A DNA stretch of 5,828 bases, from the NCBI GenBank assembly GCA_016928375.1, contig JAFGKX010000057.1, forward strand, positions 1-5,828. Reading direction: 5' to 3'. The DNA comes from Candidatus Omnitrophota bacterium. Its GTDB lineage: Bacteria > Omnitrophota > Gorgyraeia > JABMRG01 > JAFGKX01. The notes beneath the pieces are model-generated. The model did no database searches, was not told the DNA's origin, and worked only from the letters and a program-made list of their open reading frames with translations. This document shows positions 1 to 5,675 of this stretch, piece after piece; position 1 is the first letter of the stretch, and every line of letters starts with the position of its first letter. The position numbers and the translations under genes were made by a program.

Positions 1-1
1 G

Positions 2-922
2 ACAGGGCATCTGGTATTTTCCACTTTGCACACCAATGACGCAGCCAGCGGCATAACGAGATTGGTGGATATAGGCGTAGAACCGTATTTGATATCTTCA
101 AGCGTTGAGGCGTTTATTGCGCAGCGGCTCATAAGGACGCTTTGTCCGGAATGCAAACAGCCCGATGATTCCGCGCCCGTTGAATTAAAAGAACTTATTG
201 CGGGCGATTTGAAGGTAAAACCTTTTGATATTAAATTATTTAAATCGAAAGGCTGCCCTAATTGTAATTTTACCGGGTTTTTAGGCAGAATAGCAATATA
301 CGAAATTCTATTAATGGATGATGAAGTAAAAGACCTGGTTATGAAAAAAGTTCCGTCAACGCAAATAAAAAAGGTGGCAATTTCAAAAGGGATGCGTACT
401 TTAAGGCAGGATGGATGGCAAAAGGTTATATCCGGGCTAACTACTCCGGAAGAAGTGCTTAAGACGGTTTCTGCGGAAGAAAATAAGCAGGATAAGGGAT
501 ATCAAGCGCCTGATATTAGCCCTGGGGATTCATCCGAAAAAGAGGGCTTGCCGGAGGAAGAGCTGCATCAAAGGGCATTCCATCGCTTAAACGATAAAGT
601 CAGCCTGCATTATAAGGTGTTCAAGGGCCAAAATGAATTGCTTAGGCGCGGCCTTAAGCCGGAACAACTGACTGTTACGAAGAATATTTCCGCCGGCGGG
701 CTGCTTTTTGTATCCGCTGAGCCGGTCACTGTGGGTTCGATACTGGAATTAACATTGGAACTGCCGGACGGTAGCGAAAATATAGAATGTTTTGCGAAAG
801 TTGTCAGAACAGGCGAAAAAGAGGAAGGCAGATTATACGATATAGCTGTTTATTTTCTGGATATAAGCAGCGCAAACAGAACAAGGCTTAAAAAATACGT
901 AGAAATCCTACGTAAGGGGTAA
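2..922 (+). CDS. gspE: GspE/PilB-family assembly ATPase, C-terminal part, fused to a C-terminal PilZ domain (5' truncated by window edge)
   Basis: This is the cytoplasmic secretion ATPase that powers pseudopilus assembly. The gene enters the window already open (frame from base 2, 306 visible residues); the TTG at 26 is not its start. The first residues, TGHLVFSTLHTNDA, are the family's His box; Walker A and B lie upstream. A zinc-binding tetracysteine site follows: CPEC (visible residues 48-51) and CPNC (85-88), then the GFLGRIAIYE segment and the usual C-terminal helices to about residue 158. Normal GspE ends about there. Here an acidic Pro/Glu/Asp-rich linker (about 160-188) leads into a PilZ domain with RAFHR (RxxxR, 191-195) and NISAGG ([D/N]xSxxG, 228-233), the two cyclic di-GMP contact motifs, followed by beta-strand-rich sequence to the end. 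The ATPase identity is secure and the PilZ call strong. The stop is one base before the gspF ATG. N-terminal domains cannot be seen. Confidence 0.95.
   Translation, partial: TGHLVFSTLHTNDAASGITRLVDIGVEPYLISSSVEAFIAQRLIRTLCPECKQPDDSAPVELKELIAGDLKVKPFDIKLFKSKGCPNCNFTGFLGRIAIYEILLMDDEVKDLVMKKVPSTQIKKVAISKGMRTLRQDGWQKVISGLTTPEEVLKTVSAEENKQDKGYQAPDISPGDSSEKEGLPEEELHQRAFHRLNDKVSLHYKVFKGQNELLRRGLKPEQLTVTKNISAGGLLFVSAEPVTVGSILELTLELPDGSENIECFAKVVRTGEKEEGRLYDIAVYFLDISSANRTRLKKYVEILRKG
572..919 (+). other. PilZ domain-coding segment at the 3' end of gspE
   Basis: Within the gspE reading frame, codons from about 572 encode a PilZ-type beta barrel. RxxxR (RAFHR) lies at 572-586 and NxSxxG (NISAGG) at 683-700, with 32 residues between the two motifs, somewhat long but with the right order. 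Downstream strands include GSILELTLELPDG and ECFAKVVRTGE, which match the alternating hydrophobic pattern of PilZ domains, and the domain ends in a short C-terminal helix. In known PilZ proteins these motifs wrap a cyclic di-GMP dimer. Both are intact here, so ligand binding is expected but is inferred. Confidence 0.85.
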
Positions 923-923
923 T

Positions 924-2144
924 ATGGCTGTATACAAATACCGCGCAAAAAAAGGTCCCGGAGAAATAATAGAGGACATAATAGAAGCTGTTTCGGAAAA
1001 AGAGGCTGTTGACAAAATCATTCAGACGGGATACGTTCCTGTGCGTGTAGAAAAAAAAGCTGCTGAGCATACTTCTAAACAGCCGGTTTTAAGCAGAAAA
1101 TTATCAGGCAGGGTTCGTTCCGTAGAAATAACTGTTTTCAGCAGGCAGCTCGCCAGCCTTTTAAAATCCGGAGTGCCTATTTTAAACTCAATAAGTACCA
1201 TTGCGGAACAATCTGAAAACCCATATTTAAAATCTATCCTTTATCATAGCCATAAAGCCCTCAAAGAAGGCGTTGCGTTTTCTTCCGCGCTTAGGCAGTA
1301 CCCGAAGGTATTTTCCCCTCTCTATATCGCAATGGTGCGCGCAGGAGAAGACTCGAGCGCCCTGCCGGAAGCGCTTATAAGGATAGCCGGTTACCGCACA
1401 AAACAGGATGATATGATGTCCCGTTTTCGCATGGCATTGGCGTACCCTATGCTTATGGGCCTGGTGGGAGCGGGAACGATAATATTCATGCTGACGTTTG
1501 TGATGCCGAGGCTTATGCGTATTTTTGTAACTATGGAACAAGCGCTCCCTTTGCCTACGCGTATTTTAATTTCAACAAGCCAGTTTTTACGCCATAACTG
1601 GTTTTGGATAATAGCGGGTATATTTATTGTCATATATTTGATCAGGCGGCAGGCATCGACCAAAATAGGCAGGCAGGCTTTTAGCTTGTTAAAATTGCGC
1701 CTTCCGATGTTCGGTAAATTCATTGTTAAAGCTGAACTAGCGCGTTTTAACCGCACCCTGGAATTATTGATAAAAAACGGCGTGCCAATATTAAAGGCAA
1801 TAGAAATAGCGATACCGGTTCTACAAAATGAGATCTTGAGGCAAAAGCTGCAGCAGAGCTGCCAGGACTTAAAGCAAGGCGGTTCATTCGGAAACAGCCT
1901 TAAGGGTTCGGGACTATTTCCTTTATTCATGAGCAACCTGGTAATGGTCGGGGAGGAATCCGGTAAACTCGATGAGGCATTAGGAGAAATAGCTACTGCG
2001 TATGAGCACGATACCGATACTGCGATAAGAACCATCAGCACCCTTATGGAGCCGCTTATGATATTGATAATGGGGTTGATTATAGGTTTTATGGTAATAG
2101 CTATGCTCCTGCCGGTTTTTGAAATTAATGTGATGGCGAAATAA
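924..2144 (+). CDS. gspF: GspF/PilC-family inner-membrane platform protein
   Basis: This polytopic membrane protein forms the base of the secretion machine and couples the GspE ATPase to pseudopilin polymerisation. At 406 residues it is the usual family length. A small N-terminal region (1-45, MAVYKYRAKK...) is followed by two repeated T2SSF domains. The first (about 70-193) has FSRQLASLLKSGVP (72-85) and the GED...L element (141-149). The second (about 272-395) has RFNRTLELLIKNGVP (274-288) and GEESGKLDEAL (343-353). Three membrane segments are visible, about 172-195, 225-241 and 376-397. The start is well supported: AAGGGG at 914-919 sits 4 bases before the ATG, and the upstream gspE stop is one base away, so translation is probably coupled. 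An open frame on the opposite strand (1391-2203) is a shadow of this gene. Certainty is high. Confidence 0.96.
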   Translation: MAVYKYRAKKGPGEIIEDIIEAVSEKEAVDKIIQTGYVPVRVEKKAAEHTSKQPVLSRKLSGRVRSVEITVFSRQLASLLKSGVPILNSISTIAEQSENPYLKSILYHSHKALKEGVAFSSALRQYPKVFSPLYIAMVRAGEDSSALPEALIRIAGYRTKQDDMMSRFRMALAYPMLMGLVGAGTIIFMLTFVMPRLMRIFVTMEQALPLPTRILISTSQFLRHNWFWIIAGIFIVIYLIRRQASTKIGRQAFSLLKLRLPMFGKFIVKAELARFNRTLELLIKNGVPILKAIEIAIPVLQNEILRQKLQQSCQDLKQGGSFGNSLKGSGLFPLFMSNLVMVGEESGKLDEALGEIATAYEHDTDTAIRTISTLMEPLMILIMGLIIGFMVIAMLLPVFEINVMAK

Positions 2145-2151
2145 AAAGGAT

Positions 2152-2157
2152 AAAGGA
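2152..2157 (+). promoter_or_regulatory. Ribosome binding site supporting the 2164 start of the metallopeptidase
   Basis: AAAGGA lies 6 bases before the ATG at 2164. No comparable site with good spacing precedes the later in-frame starts (ATG 2185, TTG 2314, ATG 2341), although AGGAG at 2308-2312 lies one base before the TTG. This favours 2164 and therefore translation through the repeat cluster. Confidence 0.55.
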
Positions 2158-2163
2158 TAAGAT

Positions 2164-3213
2164 ATGGCGTGCAGATGGGCACAGATGATAACGAAGTTGT
2201 CATTACGAGGAGCGATAGCGATTGCTTCGCCCGTCATTGCGAGGCTGACGAAGTCAGCCGAAGCAATCTCAATAACGGGCTCACAACAGGCTCTACAATC
2301 TCAAGTGAGGAGATTGCTTCGCTCCCTTCGGTCGCTCGCAATGACGATCGTGGTAATATGTTGTTTTGTCTACGCTAATCTGTGTATTGCAACGTATAAT
2401 ATTGCTTTTGCCGATGATCAGCCTCAATGGCAGGAGATAAAAGGCGAACATTTCCTGATTTATTTTACAGGCGATGAAAAATTTGCAAAAGAATCGGAAC
2501 AAAAAGCGGAGTATTATTACCGCAATATAGCGTTAGACCTAGGGTACCAGAGGTATTCGGAATTTTGGCTGTGGGACAACAGGGTTAAGATTTATATTTA
2601 TCCTGACCACGCCTCTTATATAAAAGCAACAGGCCAGCCTGAATGGTCGCACGGCATGGCTAATTATAAAACCAAACAAATAGCAAGCTATACCTGGAGC
2701 GAAGGGTTTTTAGAGTCGCTTTTGCCGCATGAGATAGCGCACCTTATTTTCAGGGATTTTATCGGTTTTAAGGGAGAAGCCCCGCTCTGGCTGGATGAAG
2801 GGGTGGCGCAATGGGCGGAATACTCGAAAAGAAATTTTATGAAAAGCCAGGTTAAAAACATTTTTGACGCAAATTCGATTATGCTGGTAAACGATATGAT
2901 GAAAGTGGATTTTAAATATATACAATTAAAAGATGTACTTTATATACGCGCTACGCTTACCAAAGAAGGCGAGCCGGGCGTCGTATTTTTAACCGGCGAC
3001 GAACTTATTAAAAATTACTATATACAGGCATTTTCCATGGTGAGTTTTCTTGTGGAAAAATATGGCGCGGAACGTTTTTCGCATTTCTGCCGCGAACTAC
3101 GCGACGGAAAATCATTCGAAGCAGGGCTTAATGCCGCGTACAGGGAGCGCATATCTGGTATAAACGAATTTCAGAATAAATGGAGAGAATACCTGCTTAA
3201 CGGGCAAAAATAA
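2164..3213 (+). CDS. Exported gluzincin-type metallopeptidase, peptidase MA-like family, with a repeat-encoded N-terminal extension
   Basis: This is a predicted zinc metallopeptidase acting outside the cytoplasmic membrane. The 349-residue frame has three parts. Residues 1-59 are coded by REP-like repeats (Arg/Ser/Ala/Leu-rich, low information). Residues 60-84 (MTIVVICCFVYANL...AFA) are a hydrophobic export signal with a plausible AFA cleavage site, preceded by a basic stretch, RRLLRSLRSL (49-58). From about 85 comes the mature domain, with HEIAH (189-193) and WLDEG (209-213); Glu212 fits the third zinc ligand of gluzincins of the peptidase MA-like type. The C-terminus ends in NEFQNKWREYL, a common finish in this family. 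The 2164 start is chosen on its ribosome site; TTG 2314 or ATG 2341 would give a compact signal peptide and exclude the repeats. The gene sits between gspF and gspG, which is not its usual partner set. Substrate is unknown; it could be cargo of the machine or an envelope protease. Family call good, start uncertain. Confidence 0.85.
   Translation: MACRWAQMITKLSLRGAIAIASPVIARLTKSAEAISITGSQQALQSQVRRLLRSLRSLAMTIVVICCFVYANLCIATYNIAFADDQPQWQEIKGEHFLIYFTGDEKFAKESEQKAEYYYRNIALDLGYQRYSEFWLWDNRVKIYIYPDHASYIKATGQPEWSHGMANYKTKQIASYTWSEGFLESLLPHEIAHLIFRDFIGFKGEAPLWLDEGVAQWAEYSKRNFMKSQVKNIFDANSIMLVNDMMKVDFKYIQLKDVLYIRATLTKEGEPGVVFLTGDELIKNYYIQAFSMVSFLVEKYGAERFSHFCRELRDGKSFEAGLNAAYRERISGINEFQNKWREYLLNGQK
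2199..2230 (+). repeat. REP-like unit A (degenerate or rearranged)
   Basis: This unit starts GTCATTACGAGG, matching the head of unit B with one change, and ends ATTGCTTCGC, which is the reverse complement of the tail type. It looks like a chimera of two opposed half units. Its core AGCGAT-AGCG-ATTGCT (2211-2226) can form a small hairpin with one G-T pair. Confidence 0.65.
2233..2270 (+). repeat. REP-like unit B
   Basis: This unit runs from GTCATTGCGAG to GAAGCAATCTC. Its core holds a perfect 6-base hairpin, GCTGAC-GAA-GTCAGC (2244-2258). Its ends are the reverse complement of the ends of unit C, so the two can form a long stem. Confidence 0.8.
2310..2345 (-). repeat. REP-like unit C (inverted relative to unit B)
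   Basis: On the + strand this reads GAGATTGCTTC at the left and CTCGCAATGAC at the right, the reverse complement of the ends of unit B. The cores differ. The in-frame ATG at 2341, a possible start of the peptidase, lies inside the right end of this unit. Confidence 0.8.
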
Positions 3214-3216
3214 AGC

Positions 3217-3280
3217 CCCTCGCATTCGCTTGGCCTGCCTGCCGGTAGGCAGGGACAATTTGTATAGCGAAAAACGAGGG
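3217..3280. repeat. Nested hairpin in the peptidase-gspG gap, built on a short palindromic repeat
   Basis: This fills most of the 82-base gap between the peptidase stop and gspG. The outer stem is CCCTCG (3217-3222) with CGAGGG (3275-3280), then TCGCT (3226-3230) with AGCGA (3266-3270). The centre is the palindrome CCTGCCTGCCGGTAGGCAGG (3234-3253), which is self-complementary apart from one G-T pair. No run of T follows, so it is unlikely to be a factor-independent terminator. The central motif is of a kind seen repeatedly in many environmental bacterial genomes. It could stabilise or process mRNA ahead of the major pseudopilin gene; this is inference. Confidence 0.7.
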
Positions 3281-3286
3281 CAAATT

Positions 3287-3292
3287 GGAGGG
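3287..3292 (+). promoter_or_regulatory. gspG: Ribosome binding site that fixes the gspG start at 3296
   Basis: GGAGGG is the strongest Shine-Dalgarno-like site in the window and lies 3 bases before the ATG at 3296. It rules out the earlier in-frame TTG at 3230, whose leader would be translated palindrome. A strong site suits the most abundant protein of the pseudopilus. Confidence 0.85.
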
Positions 3293-3295
3293 ACG

Positions 3296-3703
3296 ATGAG
3301 TAGAAACAAAAAAGGATTTACCCTGATAGAATTGATGCTTGTGGTTATAATTATCGGAGCGCTTGTGGCAATGGTAATGCCGAGGTTCGCAGGGCGCGGA
3401 GAATCAGCGCGAATAGCCGCTGCCAAAGCGGATATACGGGCTAATATCGCAACAGCCCTTAAGATGTATGAATTGGATAATGGCAATTACCCTACAAGCG
3501 ATGAGGGCCTTAACGCTCTTATGAATAAGCCCGCTTCAGCCACAAACTGGAACGGCCCGTATCTGGAAAGGCAGCCTCTGGATCCATGGAGCAGGGAATA
3601 TAAGTATAAATGTCCGGGCGATCACAGGACATCGGATTACGACCTGTATTCTTTAGGCAAAGACGGAACAGAGAGCAATGACGATGTTAAAAACTGGGAA
3701 TAA
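3296..3703 (+). CDS. gspG: GspG major pseudopilin
   Basis: This is the main subunit of the periplasmic pseudopilus, 135 residues, close to the family norm. A short basic leader (MSRNKKG) ends at the prepilin peptidase site Gly7/Phe8, followed by FTLIELMLVVIIIGALVAMV with the Glu at +5 (Glu12) that neutralises the N-terminus on assembly. The hydrophobic helix spans about 8-28. The globular part carries GspG signatures: YPTSDEGLNAL (65-75), GPYLERQPLDPW (87-98), and a C-terminal YSLGKDGTESNDD loop (118-130) ending in VKNW. In known GspG proteins the Asp/Ser residues in that loop bind the calcium needed for stability. A single cysteine (106) is present. Gly is replaced by Ser after DPW (DPWS), a mild variation. 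The start is set by the GGAGGG site. The 3' end overlaps the next gene by 26 bases. High certainty. Confidence 0.96.
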   Translation: MSRNKKGFTLIELMLVVIIIGALVAMVMPRFAGRGESARIAAAKADIRANIATALKMYELDNGNYPTSDEGLNALMNKPASATNWNGPYLERQPLDPWSREYKYKCPGDHRTSDYDLYSLGKDGTESNDDVKNWE

Positions 3704-4073
3704 GAGAGGCTTTACGTTTATAGAGGCAATGCTGGCAACGGTTATACTGGGGCTGGGCACCGTGCTTGTTTATGAGGCATTTTTCATTTCATTGAATGCC
3801 TCTAATTATTGCCGGGATTATATGGAGATAGCGCCGTGGGCGGATGAAAAAATCTGGCAGGTCCAGGATTGCCTGATGCGCCTGGGCGATGCAGCCGATT
3901 TAGACGGCTCAGGCGAATTAAAAGCAGGGAACAAAAATTTTAAATGGAACATGTCATACTACCTGGTAGACGGAACGCAGCATTTGTATGGAGTAGACCT
4001 TGTTTTATCCTGGCAGGAAGGGCCCAGGAAAGCTGTTATATCAAGGAGCGCTTATGCGATACACAAGGCGTAG
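3678..4073 (+). CDS. gspI: Minor pseudopilin, probably GspI
   Basis: This is a predicted tip-complex pseudopilin of 131 residues. The leader MTMLKTGNKRG ends at the prepilin peptidase site Gly11/Phe12, then FTFIEAMLATVILGLGTVLV, with Glu16 at +5 and a hydrophobic helix to about 36. Its position after gspG and before gspJ, its short length and the late segment YGVDLVLSWQEGPRK (GspI proteins usually have a W-x-x-G turn here) favour GspI; a GspH- or PilV-like protein is the alternative. Two cysteines (45 and 65) could form a disulfide. An unusual DLDGSGELKAGN segment (74-85) resembles a calcium-binding EF-hand loop. The ATG at 3678 lies inside gspG; ATG 3684 is an equally possible start because the ribosome site (GAGAG, 3671-3675) is weak. 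Translation is probably coupled to gspG. Pseudopilin identity is certain, subtype likely. Confidence 0.82.
   Translation: MTMLKTGNKRGFTFIEAMLATVILGLGTVLVYEAFFISLNASNYCRDYMEIAPWADEKIWQVQDCLMRLGDAADLDGSGELKAGNKNFKWNMSYYLVDGTQHLYGVDLVLSWQEGPRKAVISRSAYAIHKA
4043..4048 (+). promoter_or_regulatory. gspJ: Ribosome binding site that fixes the gspJ start at 4054
   Basis: AAGGAG lies 5 bases before the ATG at 4054, inside the end of gspI. It excludes the upstream in-frame ATG at 4000, which would add 18 residues before the basic leader. Confidence 0.85.
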
Positions 4074-4659
4074 GAGCGCAGAGGGCTTTACGTTTATCGA
4101 GCTTATGGTGGTTACTGCTATAATATCCGTAATTTTACTGGCGCTATACGCTATGTTTGATAATGGTATAAAAATCTGGCAGCAGGTGAATAAGCCCATA
4201 CCGAAAGAGGATGTGGATATATTTTTCGATAAATTCGCTTACGATTTAAGAAATACCTTTAAAATGAAAGGCGTAAATTTTACAGGAGCAGAGAATATTT
4301 TTGAATTCGCCGCTTTAGTAACAAGCTCGCGCCTTGATAAAAGGACAGTCGGCAGGGTAGTATATTTTTACGATACGCAGGCAGAGGCGGTCAAAAGAAA
4401 ACGGATGGATTTTTCCGATATTTACAATAGAGACGAAGGCGAGATTGAAGATATGCTTAAGAATGTAAAATCTTTGCGGTTTCAATATTATTTTTATGAT
4501 ACCCAGACAAAAGAGTACCTTTGGCAGCAGGATTGGCTGAATGAAGAACCGCCTATAGCCGTAGAAATAACACTGGAATTTTACGATGGCAGTAAGCTCT
4601 GCGCGGTTACAAGGACTATAGGCGTGCCATTAGCGAGTATGACGGTTGGAAAAACATGA
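4054..4659 (+). CDS. gspJ: GspJ minor pseudopilin
   Basis: This is a tip-complex pseudopilin of 201 residues, a normal GspJ length. A basic leader, MRYTRRRSAEG, ends at the prepilin peptidase site Gly11/Phe12, followed by FTFIELMVVTAIISVILLAL with Glu16 at +5. After the N-terminal helix come FFDKFAYDLRNTF (57-69), a region often seen as 'l..DLR..f' in GspJ, then beta-rich segments VVYFYDTQAE and LRFQYYFYD, and a tail PPIAVEITLEFYDGS (166-180) matching the family's 'P..V.i.l' strand. In characterised systems GspJ packs with GspI and GspK to start the pseudopilus and contact substrate. The gene overlaps gspI by 20 bases and ends in an ATGA overlap with gspK, so the three tip subunits are likely made in equal amounts. 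Confidence 0.92.
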   Translation: MRYTRRRSAEGFTFIELMVVTAIISVILLALYAMFDNGIKIWQQVNKPIPKEDVDIFFDKFAYDLRNTFKMKGVNFTGAENIFEFAALVTSSRLDKRTVGRVVYFYDTQAEAVKRKRMDFSDIYNRDEGEIEDMLKNVKSLRFQYYFYDTQTKEYLWQQDWLNEEPPIAVEITLEFYDGSKLCAVTRTIGVPLASMTVGKT

Positions 4660-5672
4660 ATAATATGATAACATCAAAAGCCAGAGGCAGTGTACTCATG
4701 CTGAGTTTATGGTGCATGTGCCTGCTGACTATGTTTGCGGCGTATTTAGGTTATAATGTAAGACAGAAACTTATGCTGGTAAAACGTATTGAAGAAAGAA
4801 GCAAGCTGCGGTTTGCCGCTGAAGCAGGTGTAAAAAAAGCCATTTCTATCGTCAAAGCGCAGGAGCAAAAAACCTACAATGCTTTAAATGATGATTTAAG
4901 CGCAAATGATGCTTTTAAGGATATAATGGTAGGCGACTGCGTGGTCAGTATTTGTTATGAATATAAAGATGATGAAACAGGGGCCTTGGCGCTTTGTTAC
5001 GGAATTGCGGATGAAGAGAGAAAAATAAATGTAAAGACCGCAAGCCCTGTTGTTCTGGAACGTTTTTTCCGTATTACGCTTGAAAGCGATTACGCGCAAT
5101 CGCAGGCGCTGGCGGCATCCATCATAGATTGGCAGGATGAAGACAGCGGCATGTCGATTCCATTGGGCAGTGCCGAGGATTCTTATTACAGAAACCTCCG
5201 GTTTCCATACGAAGCCAAAGACAGCGGGATGGAAATTCTGGACGAGCTTTTATTGGTAAAAGGGATAGATAATAAAACATTTTTTTGCATAAAAGATTAC
5301 CTTACTGTTTACGGCGGCGGCAAGATTAATATTAATACGGCTTCGAAAAATGTTCTTATGGCCCTCGGGCTTGACGAAGATATAGCGGACAAAATTATAT
5401 TATTTCGTAACGGCAAGGATAGGATTGCGGCTACACCCGATGACAATGTATTTGAATCAAATTCCAGCATACTGCCTAAGCTCAGCCAGTTTTCCAGGCT
5501 GGATAATTCGCAATTAACGCACTTAAGCCGGGTGGTGGATGAATATATTGCGACGGCATCGGATAATTTCATGATCAGGAGTGTTGCGAGGCTGAATAAC
5601 GGTAAAAACACCATGACGACAATCTGCGTTGTAGACCGCAAGGGCAACGTATTGCACTGGCAGGAGTCTTAG
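4656..5672 (+). CDS. gspK: GspK minor pseudopilin (pseudopilus cap)
   Basis: This is the large pseudopilin that caps the filament, 338 residues as usual for the family. The N-terminus MNNMITSKARG is followed by SVLMLSLWCMCLLTMFAAYL. There is a Gly (11) before the probable cut but Leu, not Glu, at +5, which is the known GspK exception. The RFAAEAGVKKAI segment (52-63) continues the N-terminal helix. Family signatures follow: ADEERKINVKTAS (118-130), SIIDWQDED (155-163), FPYEAKDSGMEILDELLLV (183-201) and GKININTAS (222-230). Helix-hairpin-helix-like segments lie near 195-218 and 228-251. The acidic WQDED area and DDNVFES (262-268) are candidate calcium sites. The start uses an ATGA overlap with gspJ and a weak GGA site; ATG 4665 is a less likely alternative. 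High certainty. Confidence 0.94.
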   Translation: MNNMITSKARGSVLMLSLWCMCLLTMFAAYLGYNVRQKLMLVKRIEERSKLRFAAEAGVKKAISIVKAQEQKTYNALNDDLSANDAFKDIMVGDCVVSICYEYKDDETGALALCYGIADEERKINVKTASPVVLERFFRITLESDYAQSQALAASIIDWQDEDSGMSIPLGSAEDSYYRNLRFPYEAKDSGMEILDELLLVKGIDNKTFFCIKDYLTVYGGGKININTASKNVLMALGLDEDIADKIILFRNGKDRIAATPDDNVFESNSSILPKLSQFSRLDNSQLTHLSRVVDEYIATASDNFMIRSVARLNNGKNTMTTICVVDRKGNVLHWQES

Positions 5673-5675
5673 TTT

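Larger units (their letters stand above)
2180..2384. repeat. REP-like palindromic repeat cluster inside the 5' end of the metallopeptidase gene
   Basis: The cluster contains at least three related units described separately (2199-2230, 2233-2270, 2310-2345), the last inverted. The outer edges carry a 7-base inverted pair, CACAGAT (2180-2186) and ATCTGTG (2378-2384), which may mark the boundaries or be chance. Between units two and three, CAATCTC (2296-2302) also pairs with GAGATTG (2310-2316). The sequence resembles the GTCATTGCGAG...GAAGCAATCTC repeats scattered in many bacterial genomes, which are normally intergenic. It stays open in the peptidase frame and also in another + frame (2169-2378), as is usual for such repeats. 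Confidence 0.8.

Noticed and set aside
26..922. Separate gene starting at TTG 26 with the ATPase C-terminus only
   Set aside because: The frame is open to the window edge and the upstream residues are the conserved His box of GspE, so this is a truncated view of a longer gene.
1391..2203. Long open frame on the minus strand (270 codons) opposite gspF
   Set aside because: It lies opposite a fully conserved gspF and its product has no recognisable family or sensible start context; it is explained by codon bias of the real gene.
2199..2345. CRISPR array
   Set aside because: The units differ in orientation and sequence, are almost adjacent without spacer-sized unique stretches, and are palindromic REP-like elements.
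2169..2378. Small + strand open frame inside the repeat cluster
   Set aside because: Its product consists of the peptide pattern these REP-like repeats give when translated (ARHCEADEVSRSN, VARNDD) and has no independent ribosome site.
3217..3280. Factor-independent terminator after the peptidase gene
   Set aside because: The stem is followed by CAAATTGGAGGG, not a T run, and the operon clearly continues into gspG.
3230..3295. Extension of gspG to a TTG at 3230
   Set aside because: The added residues translate the palindrome, while GGAGGG just before ATG 3296 and the normal prepilin leader length fix the later start.
3112..3486. Minus-strand open frame across the peptidase-gspG gap
   Set aside because: It runs antisense to two conserved genes and its middle is translated palindrome (LPTGRQA-type peptide), a common artefact.
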